DNA of 64,000 nucleotides from an uncultured Roseburia sp. (GTDB taxonomy: Bacteria; Bacillota; Clostridia; Lachnospirales; Lachnospiraceae). The translations under genes and the position numbers were made by a program. Positions 17,186 to 25,667 of this stretch are shown here, in pieces. Each line of letters begins with the position of its first letter. The first letter of the stretch is position 1. The notes below the pieces were generated by a model. It worked only from the letters and a program-made list of their open reading frames with translations. It ran no database searches and was not told the DNA's origin. The DNA is taken from positions 25,553 to 89,552 of the forward strand of contig CAJUNX010000011.1 of the NCBI GenBank assembly GCA_910587865.1, in the 5' to 3' direction.

Positions 17186-17223
17186 ATCCTTCCTCATTTC
17201 TGTCTCTGCGCCGCGGCCCGCTC

Positions 17224-19065
17224 CTATCCTTTCTCCCAGATACACGCCGCAAGCACGGTCATATCATCCTTCGCAACCCCTCCGGTAAAGAGCATCACAC
17301 GCTCCATGATGCGCTTTGCCAGAATGCCCGGATTGTTTGTACGGATACTCCCGATCACCTCACATATCGTCTCCTCCGGTTTCGGCACATGCAGATACTC
17401 CAGCACACCGTCCGTGACCATAACGACAAAATCACCGTTTGCCAGCGCCACTTCATGCGATTCGATGTCGACAATCGTCTTTGCTCCCACGGGCAGACCG
17501 GTGGCGCTGATGCACTCAACCTCGTCATCTCGTTTGATAAACGTCGCTGCCGCGCCGATCTTATACAGCTTTGCCCTGCCGCTGTACAGATTGATCTTAC
17601 AGAGGTCAATCGTGGAATACAGATCGTTTTCTCCCTTCATGACCATCGCGGAATTCATCATCCGGATCGCTGTCTCCACCGAAAATCCGGCCTCTAAAAA
17701 CCGCTCCACGAGATCGAGCACCATCTCGCTTTCCTTGCATGCCGTGCTGCCGGAGCCCATTCCGTCCGAAAGCCCCAGAAGAAGCTCTCCCCGATCCAGC
17801 TCCAAAAATGAAAAATTGTCCCCTGAGATTCTCGCCTCATCCTTTTTCATGCGGGAAATCCCCTGCACGCTTCGATATACGGTATCCTCATAAAAGATAA
17901 AGGACGCCGGTTCCTTTGAGATAAAGCTTTTTGCATCCGCCGTTGCGCGCATCCGCCGCTCCAGCACATGGCCGGCTGCGGAAAGAAACGATTTTACGGC
18001 GATGCATCCGCCCAGCCTGCTTTTTAACGTCGCCTCCAGCTTCAGTCTGCCGTCGAGCGTCTCGATCAGATGCATCTCATTCACGACAATGCCCAGCTCC
18101 CTCGCGCGATACCCGAGCTCCGCGATCAGCCGTTTTTCCTTCTGATCCAGTACCTGCTCCTCGCGCGCGCAGTCCTGCATAATATAGACCATCGCGTCCA
18201 GCTGCTCCGCGATCACTTCCCTGTTTTCAAGCAGACGGTGATACCAGGCCCGGTTCAGACTGACCCGCTCGAAGACACGCATCGCCTCCTCCACCATGTC
18301 ACGGCTTTTCTTACAGTAGACCCCCAGCTGCTCCTCGCTCTTTTCATCGGGCACCTCCCCGTGCCAGATTCCGGCGATCAGCTGGGACAGCGCGCCGTAC
18401 ACCGGCGCGGAATCCCGTTCCCAGCAGAGCGCGCAGGAATCGCAGGACGCGCAGATCTTTCCTGTCAGCTCATTCTGGATATGTCCCAGCTCGTCCAGTG
18501 TATATGCATTCCGATTCACACTCATGCTGTGAAAAATCTGTGAGAGTCCCTGAAACGACTCCGCGTATCCAAGCAGACGCTCTTCTTTTAAATGCTCGTC
18601 CTTCTCCTGCGGAAGGCGCTTCCATTCCCACGTGACCAAAATATGTAAAAAACGGTGAAGCAGGATCACTGCGCCGAATATAAAAAACCCTTCCAGAACA
18701 GCCGCCGTAAATCCCGGCTGATCCCTCCAGCCAAGCAGGCCGCCCGCAAAAGACAAAATCATTGTCGCAACCGCCGCCATCAGCCCGGCCAGCCACGCCG
18801 GACAGCCCTCGTTCGCCCATTCGATCAGGCGGACCGCCCCTAAGATCACGGGCAGTATAACCGCATATTTCACCCCCGCTGTCAGAGGCATAAAAATCAG
18901 CATTCCTATGTACATCATGCCAAGAAGCACCGGAGCGCCCGTCTCTTCCAGATACAGCGCTGCAAAATACGCCGGCACCAGGGGATAGCACCCCATCACA
19001 CTGACGCTGCACAACACGCCTCCCGCCATGCTTAATATCATTTGTCGTATTCCTGTTTTTTTCAT
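17224..19065 (-). CDS. spoIIE: Stage II sporulation protein E-like serine phosphatase
   Basis: A 613-residue membrane PP2C phosphatase. In B. subtilis SpoIIE dephosphorylates SpoIIAA to activate sigma-F in the forespore. Here about 4-5 N-terminal helices (about 10-145), a central region, and a C-terminal PP2C domain (about 410-613) with the metal-binding LSDGMGSGS (432-440) and VTDGVLEY are seen. It is about 200 residues shorter than the B. subtilis protein (about 827), with fewer membrane helices. Odd feature: a cysteine cluster C205, C208, C211, C214 in the linker, which could bind metal. Its promoter has Spo0A-type architecture (19118-19183). Confidence 0.93.
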   Translation of the reverse strand: MKKTGIRQMILSMAGGVLCSVSVMGCYPLVPAYFAALYLEETGAPVLLGMMYIGMLIFMPLTAGVKYAVILPVILGAVRLIEWANEGCPAWLAGLMAAVATMILSFAGGLLGWRDQPGFTAAVLEGFFIFGAVILLHRFLHILVTWEWKRLPQEKDEHLKEERLLGYAESFQGLSQIFHSMSVNRNAYTLDELGHIQNELTGKICASCDSCALCWERDSAPVYGALSQLIAGIWHGEVPDEKSEEQLGVYCKKSRDMVEEAMRVFERVSLNRAWYHRLLENREVIAEQLDAMVYIMQDCAREEQVLDQKEKRLIAELGYRARELGIVVNEMHLIETLDGRLKLEATLKSRLGGCIAVKSFLSAAGHVLERRMRATADAKSFISKEPASFIFYEDTVYRSVQGISRMKKDEARISGDNFSFLELDRGELLLGLSDGMGSGSTACKESEMVLDLVERFLEAGFSVETAIRMMNSAMVMKGENDLYSTIDLCKINLYSGRAKLYKIGAAATFIKRDDEVECISATGLPVGAKTIVDIESHEVALANGDFVVMVTDGVLEYLHVPKPEETICEVIGSIRTNNPGILAKRIMERVMLFTGGVAKDDMTVLAACIWEKG

Positions 19066-19117
19066 GTCTCTCTCTTCCCTTCTTTTTCAATTGCCGCTCC
19101 TGTGGCAGGCGCAAATG

Positions 19118-19183
19118 ATTATAGATTCTTTTCTGAAAAATCTTTGTCAAAGAAGGGACCGGATCAAAAAAACTTTTCGCCAA
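19118..19183 (-). promoter_or_regulatory. Spo0A-type promoter of spoIIE
   Basis: -10 TATAAT (19118-19123) and -35 TTGACA (19145-19150) are both perfect but 21 bp apart, the unusual spacing known for Spo0A-activated sigma-A promoters such as B. subtilis spoIIE and spoIIG. A TTGTCAAA 0A-like box overlaps the -35 (19144-19151, plus-strand reading). A TTGGCGAA box, matching TGNCGAA, lies about 32 bp upstream (19176-19183, minus-strand reading). Spacing and boxes are seen; Spo0A control is inferred. Confidence 0.75.
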
Positions 19184-19277
19184 AATCCCTGTCCGGCTGT
19201 CCGTTTCAGGGATTTCGAATCAGCTGATGCATTTTAAGAGACTGATGATGACCTTATCATGAACCGGAAATCACATG

Positions 19278-19317
19278 AATAAAACCAGGCTGCATCGGGC
19301 GTCCCTGTGCAGTCTGG
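19278..19317 (-). terminator. Terminator of the rqcP-divIC group
   Basis: On the minus strand CCAGACTGCA pairs with TGCAGCCTGG, one mismatch, followed by TTTTATT. It lies 14 bases past the divIC stop and isolates spoIIE from it. Confidence 0.6.
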
Positions 19318-19330
19318 CTTCCATCAGACA

Positions 19331-19642
19331 TCAGTGTCCTTCATTCTTAATTTCCTTAAATATAATCTCGTCCTCATAGGCAAGTCCAAGCTTGCTCTTT
19401 GCAATATCTTCAATGTACTGCTGTGACTGCGTATAATTCCTGTACGCTTCCAGCTCCTGCTGCCTGACCGTCTCCGCCTCAAGCTGCGCCTCAAGCTGAT
19501 CCTGTTTCTTCGCGTATTCCTGATCCTTCTGATATACGCGCACGATCTGAACCGACATCGCCACAATAAAAACAAACAGAATCAGACTGATGCATCTTCT
19601 GCCCGAGCGATTATGATCTTTTCTACGTCTCCCTGCCGCCAT
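19331..19642 (-). CDS. divIC: Septum formation initiator DivIC/FtsB-like protein
   Basis: A 103-residue bitopic division protein. It has a basic cytoplasmic N-terminus, one membrane helix (about 18-36), a coiled coil (about 40-75), and the C-terminal conserved part with AKSKLGLAYEDEIIF. FtsB/DivIC forms a complex with FtsL and DivIB at the septum. It is 16 bases after yabQ and keeps the yabP-yabQ-divIC order of Bacillus. Confidence 0.92.
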   Translation of the reverse strand: MAAGRRRKDHNRSGRRCISLILFVFIVAMSVQIVRVYQKDQEYAKKQDQLEAQLEAETVRQQELEAYRNYTQSQQYIEDIAKSKLGLAYEDEIIFKEIKNEGH

Positions 19643-19658
19643 ATCCGACTCTGTCCTC

Positions 19659-20111
19659 CTATAATTTGTGTATCCCCATTTTAACTGCTTTCTGCAACTT
19701 TTTCAATTGTTTTCCGAGAAATCCTCCGACCTTTTTCGCGATCCAGAGAAAGGGGCCGAACAGCACGCAGAGCGCTTTCCCGACAGCCCCGAGTGTTTTT
19801 CGCAGGATGAGCACATTGATACTGATAAAAAAACGGCTGAGCAGAAGATGGTAGAGCAGGAGCCCCAGAAGAATCCCGCCGAATGCAAAGCCGCGCGCCA
19901 TACCGTCATTTTCCCGGTAAATCATGAGAAACACAACGCCGGTGCACGTGACCCAGTATAAAAAATCCTCCAGTCCGATCCAGAAATTCCCGTGTGCGGC
20001 AATTCTGCGGAAAATCCGCAGAACATCATACAGCCCGCAGAGCGCTGCCCCCACCAGAATGGAAACTCCCAGAAAGAACGCTTCCTGTCCGATCGCCCCG
20101 TTCACCGCCAT
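19659..20111 (-). CDS. yabQ: Spore cortex biosynthesis protein YabQ
   Basis: A 150-residue protein with about four membrane helices and a basic amphipathic tail. YabQ is a sporulation membrane protein needed for cortex formation in B. subtilis. The motif GALCGLYDVLRIFRR near the N-terminus is typical. Its ATG directly abuts the yabP stop codon. Confidence 0.9.
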   Translation of the reverse strand: MAVNGAIGQEAFFLGVSILVGAALCGLYDVLRIFRRIAAHGNFWIGLEDFLYWVTCTGVVFLMIYRENDGMARGFAFGGILLGLLLYHLLLSRFFISINVLILRKTLGAVGKALCVLFGPFLWIAKKVGGFLGKQLKKLQKAVKMGIHKL

Positions 20112-20402
20112 CTATTTAAACAGCCTTCCAAGCAGAGATTCGGCCTGTTTCCCCGCACTCTTTACATCGGAATAGGCAAGGGAATCAATTCTTCCCTCTA
20201 TATCAATCTCCCCTTTTTCAAGACTCAGTCGGTTCACGTGCAGGTCATGCCCTTTGATCAGCAGCATCCCAAGCTCCGTCTCGAGCAGAATCTCCGCCAC
20301 ATCAAAAGAGAGTACATCCACAACCCCGCTGAATGCACCGTTTTTGCGGTTTGCCAAAAGGACCTTATGTGTTTTTGCTGCACTGCCGTTCTTCTCATCC
20401 AT
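20112..20402 (-). CDS. yabP: Sporulation protein YabP
   Basis: A 96-residue soluble protein of the YabP/YqfC family, all-beta, made during sporulation. The motif LLIKGHDLHVNRLSLEKGEI is characteristic. Start at 20402 (MDEKNGS) with GGGAGG six bases upstream; an upstream Met at 20426 precedes that site. The next gene upstream, rqcP, ends 124 bases away, so a separate promoter is possible, but I could not identify one with confidence. Confidence 0.9.
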   Translation of the reverse strand: MDEKNGSAAKTHKVLLANRKNGAFSGVVDVLSFDVAEILLETELGMLLIKGHDLHVNRLSLEKGEIDIEGRIDSLAYSDVKSAGKQAESLLGRLFK

Positions 20403-20526
20403 AGAAAAACCTCCCTTTTTCACCATTCATGAAATCCCCCGGATCGCTCCGCACCGTGTGCTCCCGCAATCTGCCCGTCGCCGGAATCAGGCTCTCATAG
20501 TAAAATATATTGGAAGGTGTCCCTGT

Positions 20527-20769
20527 TTATGATACATATTCAAATAAATCTTTGGCCTCGTCTTTTCTGGTCGTGTCCTTCACGTCAATCACCCGGACCT
20601 TCACCGTCTTTGTCCCGAAACCGATCTCGATGATATCTCCTGCCTTTACGCTTGTGGACGCCTTTGCCGGTCTCCCGTTCACCGATACCCTTCCGGCGTC
20701 ACACGCCTCGTTGGCCACCGTCCGCCGTTTGATCAGGCGCGATACTTTTAAAAACTTGTCCAGCCGCAT
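20527..20769 (-). CDS. rqcP: RNA-binding S4-domain protein RqcP (YabO)
   Basis: An 80-residue S4-domain protein. MRLDKFLKVSRLIKRRTVAN is the classic S4 start. Its B. subtilis homologue RqcP binds 50S subunits and helps RqcH add alanine tails during ribosome-associated quality control. It sits between hup and yabP, as yabO precedes yabP in Bacillus. Confidence 0.93.
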   Translation of the reverse strand: MRLDKFLKVSRLIKRRTVANEACDAGRVSVNGRPAKASTSVKAGDIIEIGFGTKTVKVRVIDVKDTTRKDEAKDLFEYVS

Positions 20770-20823
20770 ACGTTCTCCTTTCCCGCCGGCAGACAGCGCG
20801 CTGTGCGAACTGCCTCCATGTCC

Positions 20824-20859
20824 AAAAAAGTGGATTCCCGCACCTGCGCGGAATCCACT
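20824..20859 (-). terminator. Terminator of hup
   Basis: AGTGGATTCC / GGAATCCACT stem, followed on the minus strand by a T6 tract. It lies 17 bases past the hup stop and separates hup from rqcP, though some read-through is possible. Confidence 0.85.
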
Positions 20860-20876
20860 CCTGTAAGCATCTGTTC

Positions 20877-21152
20877 TTATTCGTTGATCATATCCTTTAA
20901 CGCTTTTCCTGCCTTAAACTTCGGAGCTTTGGAAGCCGGGATCGTCATCTCCTTGCCGTTCTGCGGATTCCTTCCGGTTCTTGCCGCTCTCTCAGATACT
21001 TCAAATGTTCCAAATCCAACAAGCTGGATCTTCTCGCCTTTCTTTAATTCTTCTGCAACAACATCCGTGAATGCCTTCAGTGCTTTCTCCGCATCTTTTC
21101 TGCTCAGTTCGGCTTTGTCCGCAATCGCTGCAACTAATTCTGTTTTGTTCAT
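20877..21152 (-). CDS. hup: DNA-binding protein HU
   Basis: A 91-residue nucleoid protein. It has all HU landmarks: MNKTELVAAIADKAELSRKD at the start, GFGTFEVSERAARTGRNPQN around the beta arm, and PKFKAGKALKD at the end. Own strong promoter (21222-21250) and terminator (20824) show an independent, probably highly expressed unit. Confidence 0.98.
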   Translation of the reverse strand: MNKTELVAAIADKAELSRKDAEKALKAFTDVVAEELKKGEKIQLVGFGTFEVSERAARTGRNPQNGKEMTIPASKAPKFKAGKALKDMINE

Positions 21153-21221
21153 GTTAAAAATTCCTCCTCTGGATTCTCAAATATAAACATTCCTCAGGCT
21201 TTTCCAAATACCTACGTACTA

Positions 21222-21250
21222 TTTATACTTGTTTTTCCTTTCTTTGTCAA
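21222..21250 (-). promoter_or_regulatory. Strong sigma-A promoter of hup
   Basis: -35 TTGACA (21245-21250), 17-bp spacer, -10 TATAAA (21222-21227). Leader of about 60 bases before the hup ATG. Confidence 0.85.
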
Positions 21251-21280
21251 GGAAAATCCCCACATTCCGGGGGATTTTCC
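21251..21280 (-). terminator. Terminator-like hairpin after phosphoglucomutase
   Basis: Perfect 11-bp stem GGAAAATCCCC / GGGGATTTTCC. It has no free T tract and abuts the -35 of hup. Probable weak terminator. Confidence 0.55.
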
Positions 21281-21302
21281 AGACAGCCTCACACAGCAGA
21301 TT

Positions 21303-23036
21303 TTAAAGCATTTTGTTGATCATTGCCAGCACGGATTCAGACAATGCTTTTGATTTTGCATCCGCATCCTCTAACGATGTTCCTTTCACACCGAGATAAA
21401 ACTTCACCTTCGGCTCCGTACCGGACGGTCTGACGCATACCCACGCGCCGTCCGTCATCTCATAGTAAAGCACGTTTGAGGAGGGAAGTCCGGTCGGCTT
21501 CACCTCACCGGTCGCGGTATCCGTGATCGTATCCTTTTTGTAATCCCGGACCGCCGTCACCTGATAATCGCCGATCACAGACGGCGCGTTTTCACGAAGC
21601 GTATTCATGATCTCCTGAATCTTCGCAAGTCCCTCGATACCCTTTAACGTGATTGAGGTCACATCGTCTTTGTAATAGCCGTACTTCTCATACATCGCGA
21701 GCATCGCATCCCAAAGCGTCATATGTTTCGTCTTGTAGTACGCAGCCGCCTCGCAGAGCGTCATGGACGCCACAACCGCATCCTTATCGCGCGCATACGT
21801 GCCGGTCAGGCAGCCGTAGCTCTCCTCCATACCGAACAGGTAAGTGCCCTTTCCGGTATTCTCAAACTCCAGAATCTTCTGGCCGATAAACTTAAATCCT
21901 GTCAGCACTTCGACAAGCGCGATGCCGTAATGCTCCGCAATCGCATCCGCCATGTTCGTGGAGACGATCGAGCGGATAAACGCTCCGTCCTCCGGCAGGC
22001 CGGACAGCTCTTTTCTCTGACCGATCACATAATCGCCGATCAGACAGCCGGACATATTTCCGGTCAGGCTGTGATATTCGCCGGTCTTCGAGTCCTTTAC
22101 GTAGACGCCGAGCCGGTCCGCATCCGGATCCGTCGCGAGGATCAGATCCGCATCCACCTTCTTTCCGAGAGCCAGTCCGAGTTCAAACGCCTCGGCCGCC
22201 TCGGGATTCGGATAGCTGACTGTCGGGAACTCGCCGTCCGGCAGCTCCTGCTCCGGCACAACGTAAACATTCGGGAATCCAAGCTCCTTTAACACGCGGC
22301 GCACCGGGATATTGCCGGTACCGTGGAGCGGAGAGTAGACAATCTTCATATCCGCGCCGACCGCATCGATGCAGTCCTGATGAAGCACCAGCTTCTTTAA
22401 CTCCTCTATGTACGGATCGTCGATATCCGCGCCGATCACCTGATAAAGGCCGGCCGCCTTCGCGTCCGCGGAAGGCATCGTCTTCACCGTCGCATAGTCG
22501 GTCACAGCGCGCACCTCATCCATGATGCCGGAATCGTGCGGCGGCGTGATCTGTGCGCCGTCCTCCCAGTATACCTTGTAGCCGTTGTACTCGGGCGGAT
22601 TGTGGCTCGCCGTGATATTGATACCCGCCGTACATCCAAGCCTGCGCACCGCATAGGAGAGCTCCGGCGTCGGACGCAGAGACTCAAACACATACGCTTT
22701 GATGCCGTTTGCCGCCAGACAGCACGCCGCCTCGTCCGCAAACTCCGGCGACATCCTTCTCGAATCGTACGCGATCGCCACTCCCTTCTCCTTTGCATTT
22801 ACTTTCGCGATATAATTCGCCAGACCCTGTGTCGCCTTGCGCACCGTATAGATATTCATACGGTTCGTTCCCGCGCCGATCACACCCCTTAACCCGGCTG
22901 TCCCAAACTCGAGGTCCATGTAAAACCGCTCCTCGATCTCTTTTTCATCTCCGGCAATCCCCCGCAGCTCTTCCCTGGTCGCCTCGTCAAAATACGGGTT
23001 GCCCAGCCATGCCTCATAGTTCTCCCTGTATCCCAT
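21303..23036 (-). CDS. pgcA: Phosphoglucomutase/phosphomannomutase (alpha-D-phosphohexomutase)
   Basis: A 577-residue enzyme that interconverts glucose 6-phosphate and glucose 1-phosphate (or mannose forms). Seen: FGTAGLRG near the N-terminus, the phosphoserine loop TASHNP (142-147, Ser144), the metal loop DPDADR, and the sugar- and phosphate-binding motifs GMEES and RPSGTEPK. Length fits the B. subtilis PgcA type. It supplies glucose 1-phosphate for glgC/glgD (44-46 kb) and envelope sugars. Monocistronic with its own promoter at 23076. Symbol given by similarity to PgcA. Confidence 0.93.
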   Translation of the reverse strand: MGYRENYEAWLGNPYFDEATREELRGIAGDEKEIEERFYMDLEFGTAGLRGVIGAGTNRMNIYTVRKATQGLANYIAKVNAKEKGVAIAYDSRRMSPEFADEAACCLAANGIKAYVFESLRPTPELSYAVRRLGCTAGINITASHNPPEYNGYKVYWEDGAQITPPHDSGIMDEVRAVTDYATVKTMPSADAKAAGLYQVIGADIDDPYIEELKKLVLHQDCIDAVGADMKIVYSPLHGTGNIPVRRVLKELGFPNVYVVPEQELPDGEFPTVSYPNPEAAEAFELGLALGKKVDADLILATDPDADRLGVYVKDSKTGEYHSLTGNMSGCLIGDYVIGQRKELSGLPEDGAFIRSIVSTNMADAIAEHYGIALVEVLTGFKFIGQKILEFENTGKGTYLFGMEESYGCLTGTYARDKDAVVASMTLCEAAAYYKTKHMTLWDAMLAMYEKYGYYKDDVTSITLKGIEGLAKIQEIMNTLRENAPSVIGDYQVTAVRDYKKDTITDTATGEVKPTGLPSSNVLYYEMTDGAWVCVRPSGTEPKVKFYLGVKGTSLEDADAKSKALSESVLAMINKML

Positions 23037-23075
23037 CGCAAAATACCTCCTGTATCTTATGATATATTTACTACT

Positions 23076-23104
23076 ATCTTATCTTTCCGCCGTATATTTT
23101 TCAA
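23076..23104 (-). promoter_or_regulatory. Promoter of phosphoglucomutase
   Basis: -35 TTGAAA (23099-23104), 17-bp spacer, -10 TAAGAT (23076-23081), followed by an AGGAGG ribosome site. Confidence 0.6.
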
Positions 23105-23147
23105 GTATTATTCTTCCGGTATGGAAATTTCTGGTTACTTTTACACA

Positions 23148-24551
23148 TCAGTTGTTGTTTTTGTCATACAGTGTCGTAAGCGCCTTTACAATAGTAGAGA
23201 GATAATCGGAGGACGAATCCTGATCGTCAAGGATCCCGTCTACGAGCGCATCGAGCGCAGCCCCGCTGGTATTGCCCTCCGAAAGCTCCCCGCCCGAAGA
23301 GCCGCCCGTCGTCTGTCCCGCCGATCCGCCTCCCGCATAGGAACCCGCCAGCGAACCGGCCAGTCCGCCTCCTGTTCCCGCCGTCGTTCCTCCGTTCTCC
23401 GTTCCCGTATTTGCCGCGGAATCATTCGTACCGTCCGCATTCGTACCGCTGCTTTCACTCCCCGAAGCGCCGGTCAGTCCGATTACAATCGTCGCTTTTT
23501 CCGAATTCACATACAGCTTTTTGCTGTATGCGTCATACGAATCCGCCGTCACCTGAAGGGCGTGCACTCCGTATTTTAATTCCACCGGCTGGCTGTAATC
23601 CACGACCTCCCCGTCGATCCGCAGCACAGCTCCCTCGACATCCACCGCAAAAAGGATATTGCCGTATTTCGGCCCCTCCCCTTTTAACGTGTCCAGATCG
23701 AGCGCCGTCTCCTGTCCGCGCTTCACCTCAATCTCCGTGCTTCCCCCATAGCCGTCGTTTGCCACCGCCACGACGTAGGTCCCCTCCGGAAGCTCCATCG
23801 TCATATTGTGGGTGATCTGGGAAAAAATATCCTTCCCCACCTGGATAAAGCTCCCGTCAAACACATCCGTATTCTCAAGGCGCAGGCTCCCGTGTCCGGT
23901 GGTGACTGACACGGAGAGGATCTTCGTGCCGATCCCGTTCACGCGCAGCGTATCCATATCGGTGAGGTCAGAGAGCGTCTGCATGCCGCCGTCGGAATAG
24001 AGGAACAGATTCTCGTCGTAGGAATAGTTCTCGTCCGCAATCCGAAAGATCCCCCGCTCCTCATCCACCGAAAAACGGGTCACGTCCGGGTACTCCCACA
24101 CCCGGTCCGAAATCTGCGCCTCCAAAAGTCTCCCCTGGATATCTTTTTTCCCGACGCAGATGACCCTGCCCGGCTCGTAGGAAGAGACCGTTGCAAAGTT
24201 GCCGTATTTGTCGAGAAACCGGGTGGTCAGCGAGTAGTTGTACATATACTGCTTTCCGGACGCCAGCTGCTTTAAAATCAGGCACTGCGCCTGCATGTCA
24301 TTGTTCGTGATCAGAAACAGATCCGTGCCGATCAGCGGTTCGTTTTCTCCCGCATCCTCCGTCGCATCCGCGACGGCTTCTTCACTGCCGCCGGATACTG
24401 CGGCGTCCTCCGCGGAATGCTCCGTCTGCGCCGGTTCATCCTGCGACGGATGGTAGTAGCGTCCGGTCACAATGTCGTTGTCGTTTCCGCACGCTGCGAA
24501 TGTCAGCATACAGAGCGGAATCAGAAACAGGATCCTGTATATTTTCTTCAT
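23148..24551 (-). CDS. PEGA-domain lipoprotein of unknown function
   Basis: A 467-residue exported lipoprotein. Signal peptide with lipobox LTFAAC (Cys21), an acidic linker (about 22-75), a large beta-rich region (about 75-280), then PEGA-like segments (for example GAVLRIDGEVVDYSQPVELKYG, here split from GHALQV-type turns), and a long Gly/Ser/Thr/Ala-rich low-complexity stretch (about 370-430) before an acidic tail. PEGA domains bind surface partners or polysaccharides. The low-complexity part suggests a cell-wall-spanning linker. The role is not recognisable. Confidence 0.8.
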   Translation of the reverse strand: MKKIYRILFLIPLCMLTFAACGNDNDIVTGRYYHPSQDEPAQTEHSAEDAAVSGGSEEAVADATEDAGENEPLIGTDLFLITNNDMQAQCLILKQLASGKQYMYNYSLTTRFLDKYGNFATVSSYEPGRVICVGKKDIQGRLLEAQISDRVWEYPDVTRFSVDEERGIFRIADENYSYDENLFLYSDGGMQTLSDLTDMDTLRVNGIGTKILSVSVTTGHGSLRLENTDVFDGSFIQVGKDIFSQITHNMTMELPEGTYVVAVANDGYGGSTEIEVKRGQETALDLDTLKGEGPKYGNILFAVDVEGAVLRIDGEVVDYSQPVELKYGVHALQVTADSYDAYSKKLYVNSEKATIVIGLTGASGSESSGTNADGTNDSAANTGTENGGTTAGTGGGLAGSLAGSYAGGGSAGQTTGGSSGGELSEGNTSGAALDALVDGILDDQDSSSDYLSTIVKALTTLYDKNNN

Positions 24552-24596
24552 GTATCTTCTGCCTTTCTCTTTTCATTCGCGCTCATTATAGCATAA

Positions 24597-25580
24597 TTAC
24601 GGCTGAATTGTAAAATGGAAAAGTGCTTCCAAAAACCGCTCGCGCTCCTCCTCCTGCCGGATAAACTTTTCCAGCTTTTCGATATTGCGGCCGGAAATCC
24701 ACGCTTTGCGGGCATTGTAATAATGGTTTGCAATCTTCCAGAACTTTTCCGGGTACGCCATGTACAGATACAGATAGCGCAGCTCCTGCGCGGACAGTCT
24801 GCGCACCCCGTCGTATGCGCGGATGAAATCCATTCCAAGCCCCGTATTCCAGCCGTTTTTTTCCAGCATTTTCCGCATAAAATTCGCGAGGTCACTCACG
24901 CGGATCTGCCAGGAAAAACTGTCAAAGTGCACAATGGCCGTCCCTTTTCTGGAGAAAATGACATTGTGCTGATTATAATCCCCGTGACAAAAGCCGATCA
25001 TCTGCGGCTCCTCCCGCGTCTCGCGCAAAAGCTCCACGACCCGGTCCGCCGTCTCCATAAACCGGGCGTACTGACCGAAAAATAACAGCTCAAACTCATT
25101 TTTTTTCTTTTTGGCACGTATGTAATTGCGGACCTTTCCAAGCTCCCGGTTATGCTTCTCGTAAAGATGCAGCAGCGCCTCCGGTCCCGTGCGCACAAAC
25201 TCCGGCGCCTCCTGCGGGCAGGACTGAGCAGAATTGTGCAGCTTTGCAAGCGTTCTCACCGCCGCAAGCATATGATCCCTGCTTTTGGTGTCGCATTCCG
25301 GCCCCGAACAGGTATCCAGCACGATATACTTTGTCTCATCCTCCGCGACCGCCACCGGTGCGCCCTCCCGTGTGCGCGTCACCCGCTCTGTCAGCATCCC
25401 CTGTCCGCACAGATGATCCAGCATAACAGCCAGGTATTCTGCCCGCGGGAGGGATCCCCTGTACTCTTTTAAGAGCTTTGTCCCCTGTCCGGTATCGCAG
25501 ATATAGCCTTCTCTCCCCCTTGAAACCGTTTTTAACTCCAGCTCATATTGTTCTAATACCTGTTCCGGTCGATTATACAC
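24597..25580 (-). CDS. CotS-family spore-coat kinase-like protein
   Basis: A 327-residue protein with the aminoglycoside-phosphotransferase/CotS fold. The Brenner-type catalytic motif HGDYNQHN is present and followed by HFDSFSWQIRVSDLANFM, where the metal-binding Asp is expected. CotS-like proteins are spore-coat components in Bacillus; substrate unknown. Start is GTG at 25580 with GGAGGGG five bases upstream. That SD site is the 3' arm of a perfect inverted repeat (25581-25650). It follows cca in the same direction. Confidence 0.85.
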   Translation of the reverse strand: MYNRPEQVLEQYELELKTVSRGREGYICDTGQGTKLLKEYRGSLPRAEYLAVMLDHLCGQGMLTERVTRTREGAPVAVAEDETKYIVLDTCSGPECDTKSRDHMLAAVRTLAKLHNSAQSCPQEAPEFVRTGPEALLHLYEKHNRELGKVRNYIRAKKKKNEFELLFFGQYARFMETADRVVELLRETREEPQMIGFCHGDYNQHNVIFSRKGTAIVHFDSFSWQIRVSDLANFMRKMLEKNGWNTGLGMDFIRAYDGVRRLSAQELRYLYLYMAYPEKFWKIANHYYNARKAWISGRNIEKLEKFIRQEEERERFLEALFHFTIQP

Positions 25581-25650
25581 GAAAACCCCTCCATACGATT
25601 CATCTACGGCTTATCTACCGTGTCTATTCATCATATGTAAAGGGGTTTTC
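25581..25650 (-). promoter_or_regulatory. Inverted repeat masking the SD site of the CotS-like gene
   Basis: On the minus strand GAAAACCCCT (25650-25641) pairs perfectly with AGGGGTTTTC (25590-25581), which contains the SD and ends one base before the GTG start. A small inner stem, ACGG/CCGT, lies in the 50-base loop. Could act as an SD-masking switch or as the 3' end of the cca transcript. Confidence 0.65.
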
Positions 25651-25667
25651 ATTCATGACAGAAGTTG

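Noticed and set aside
20427..20526. Possible sigma-E promoter before yabP
   Set aside because: An AATATATT segment resembles a -35, but no matching -10 at the right distance was found, so I do not annotate it.
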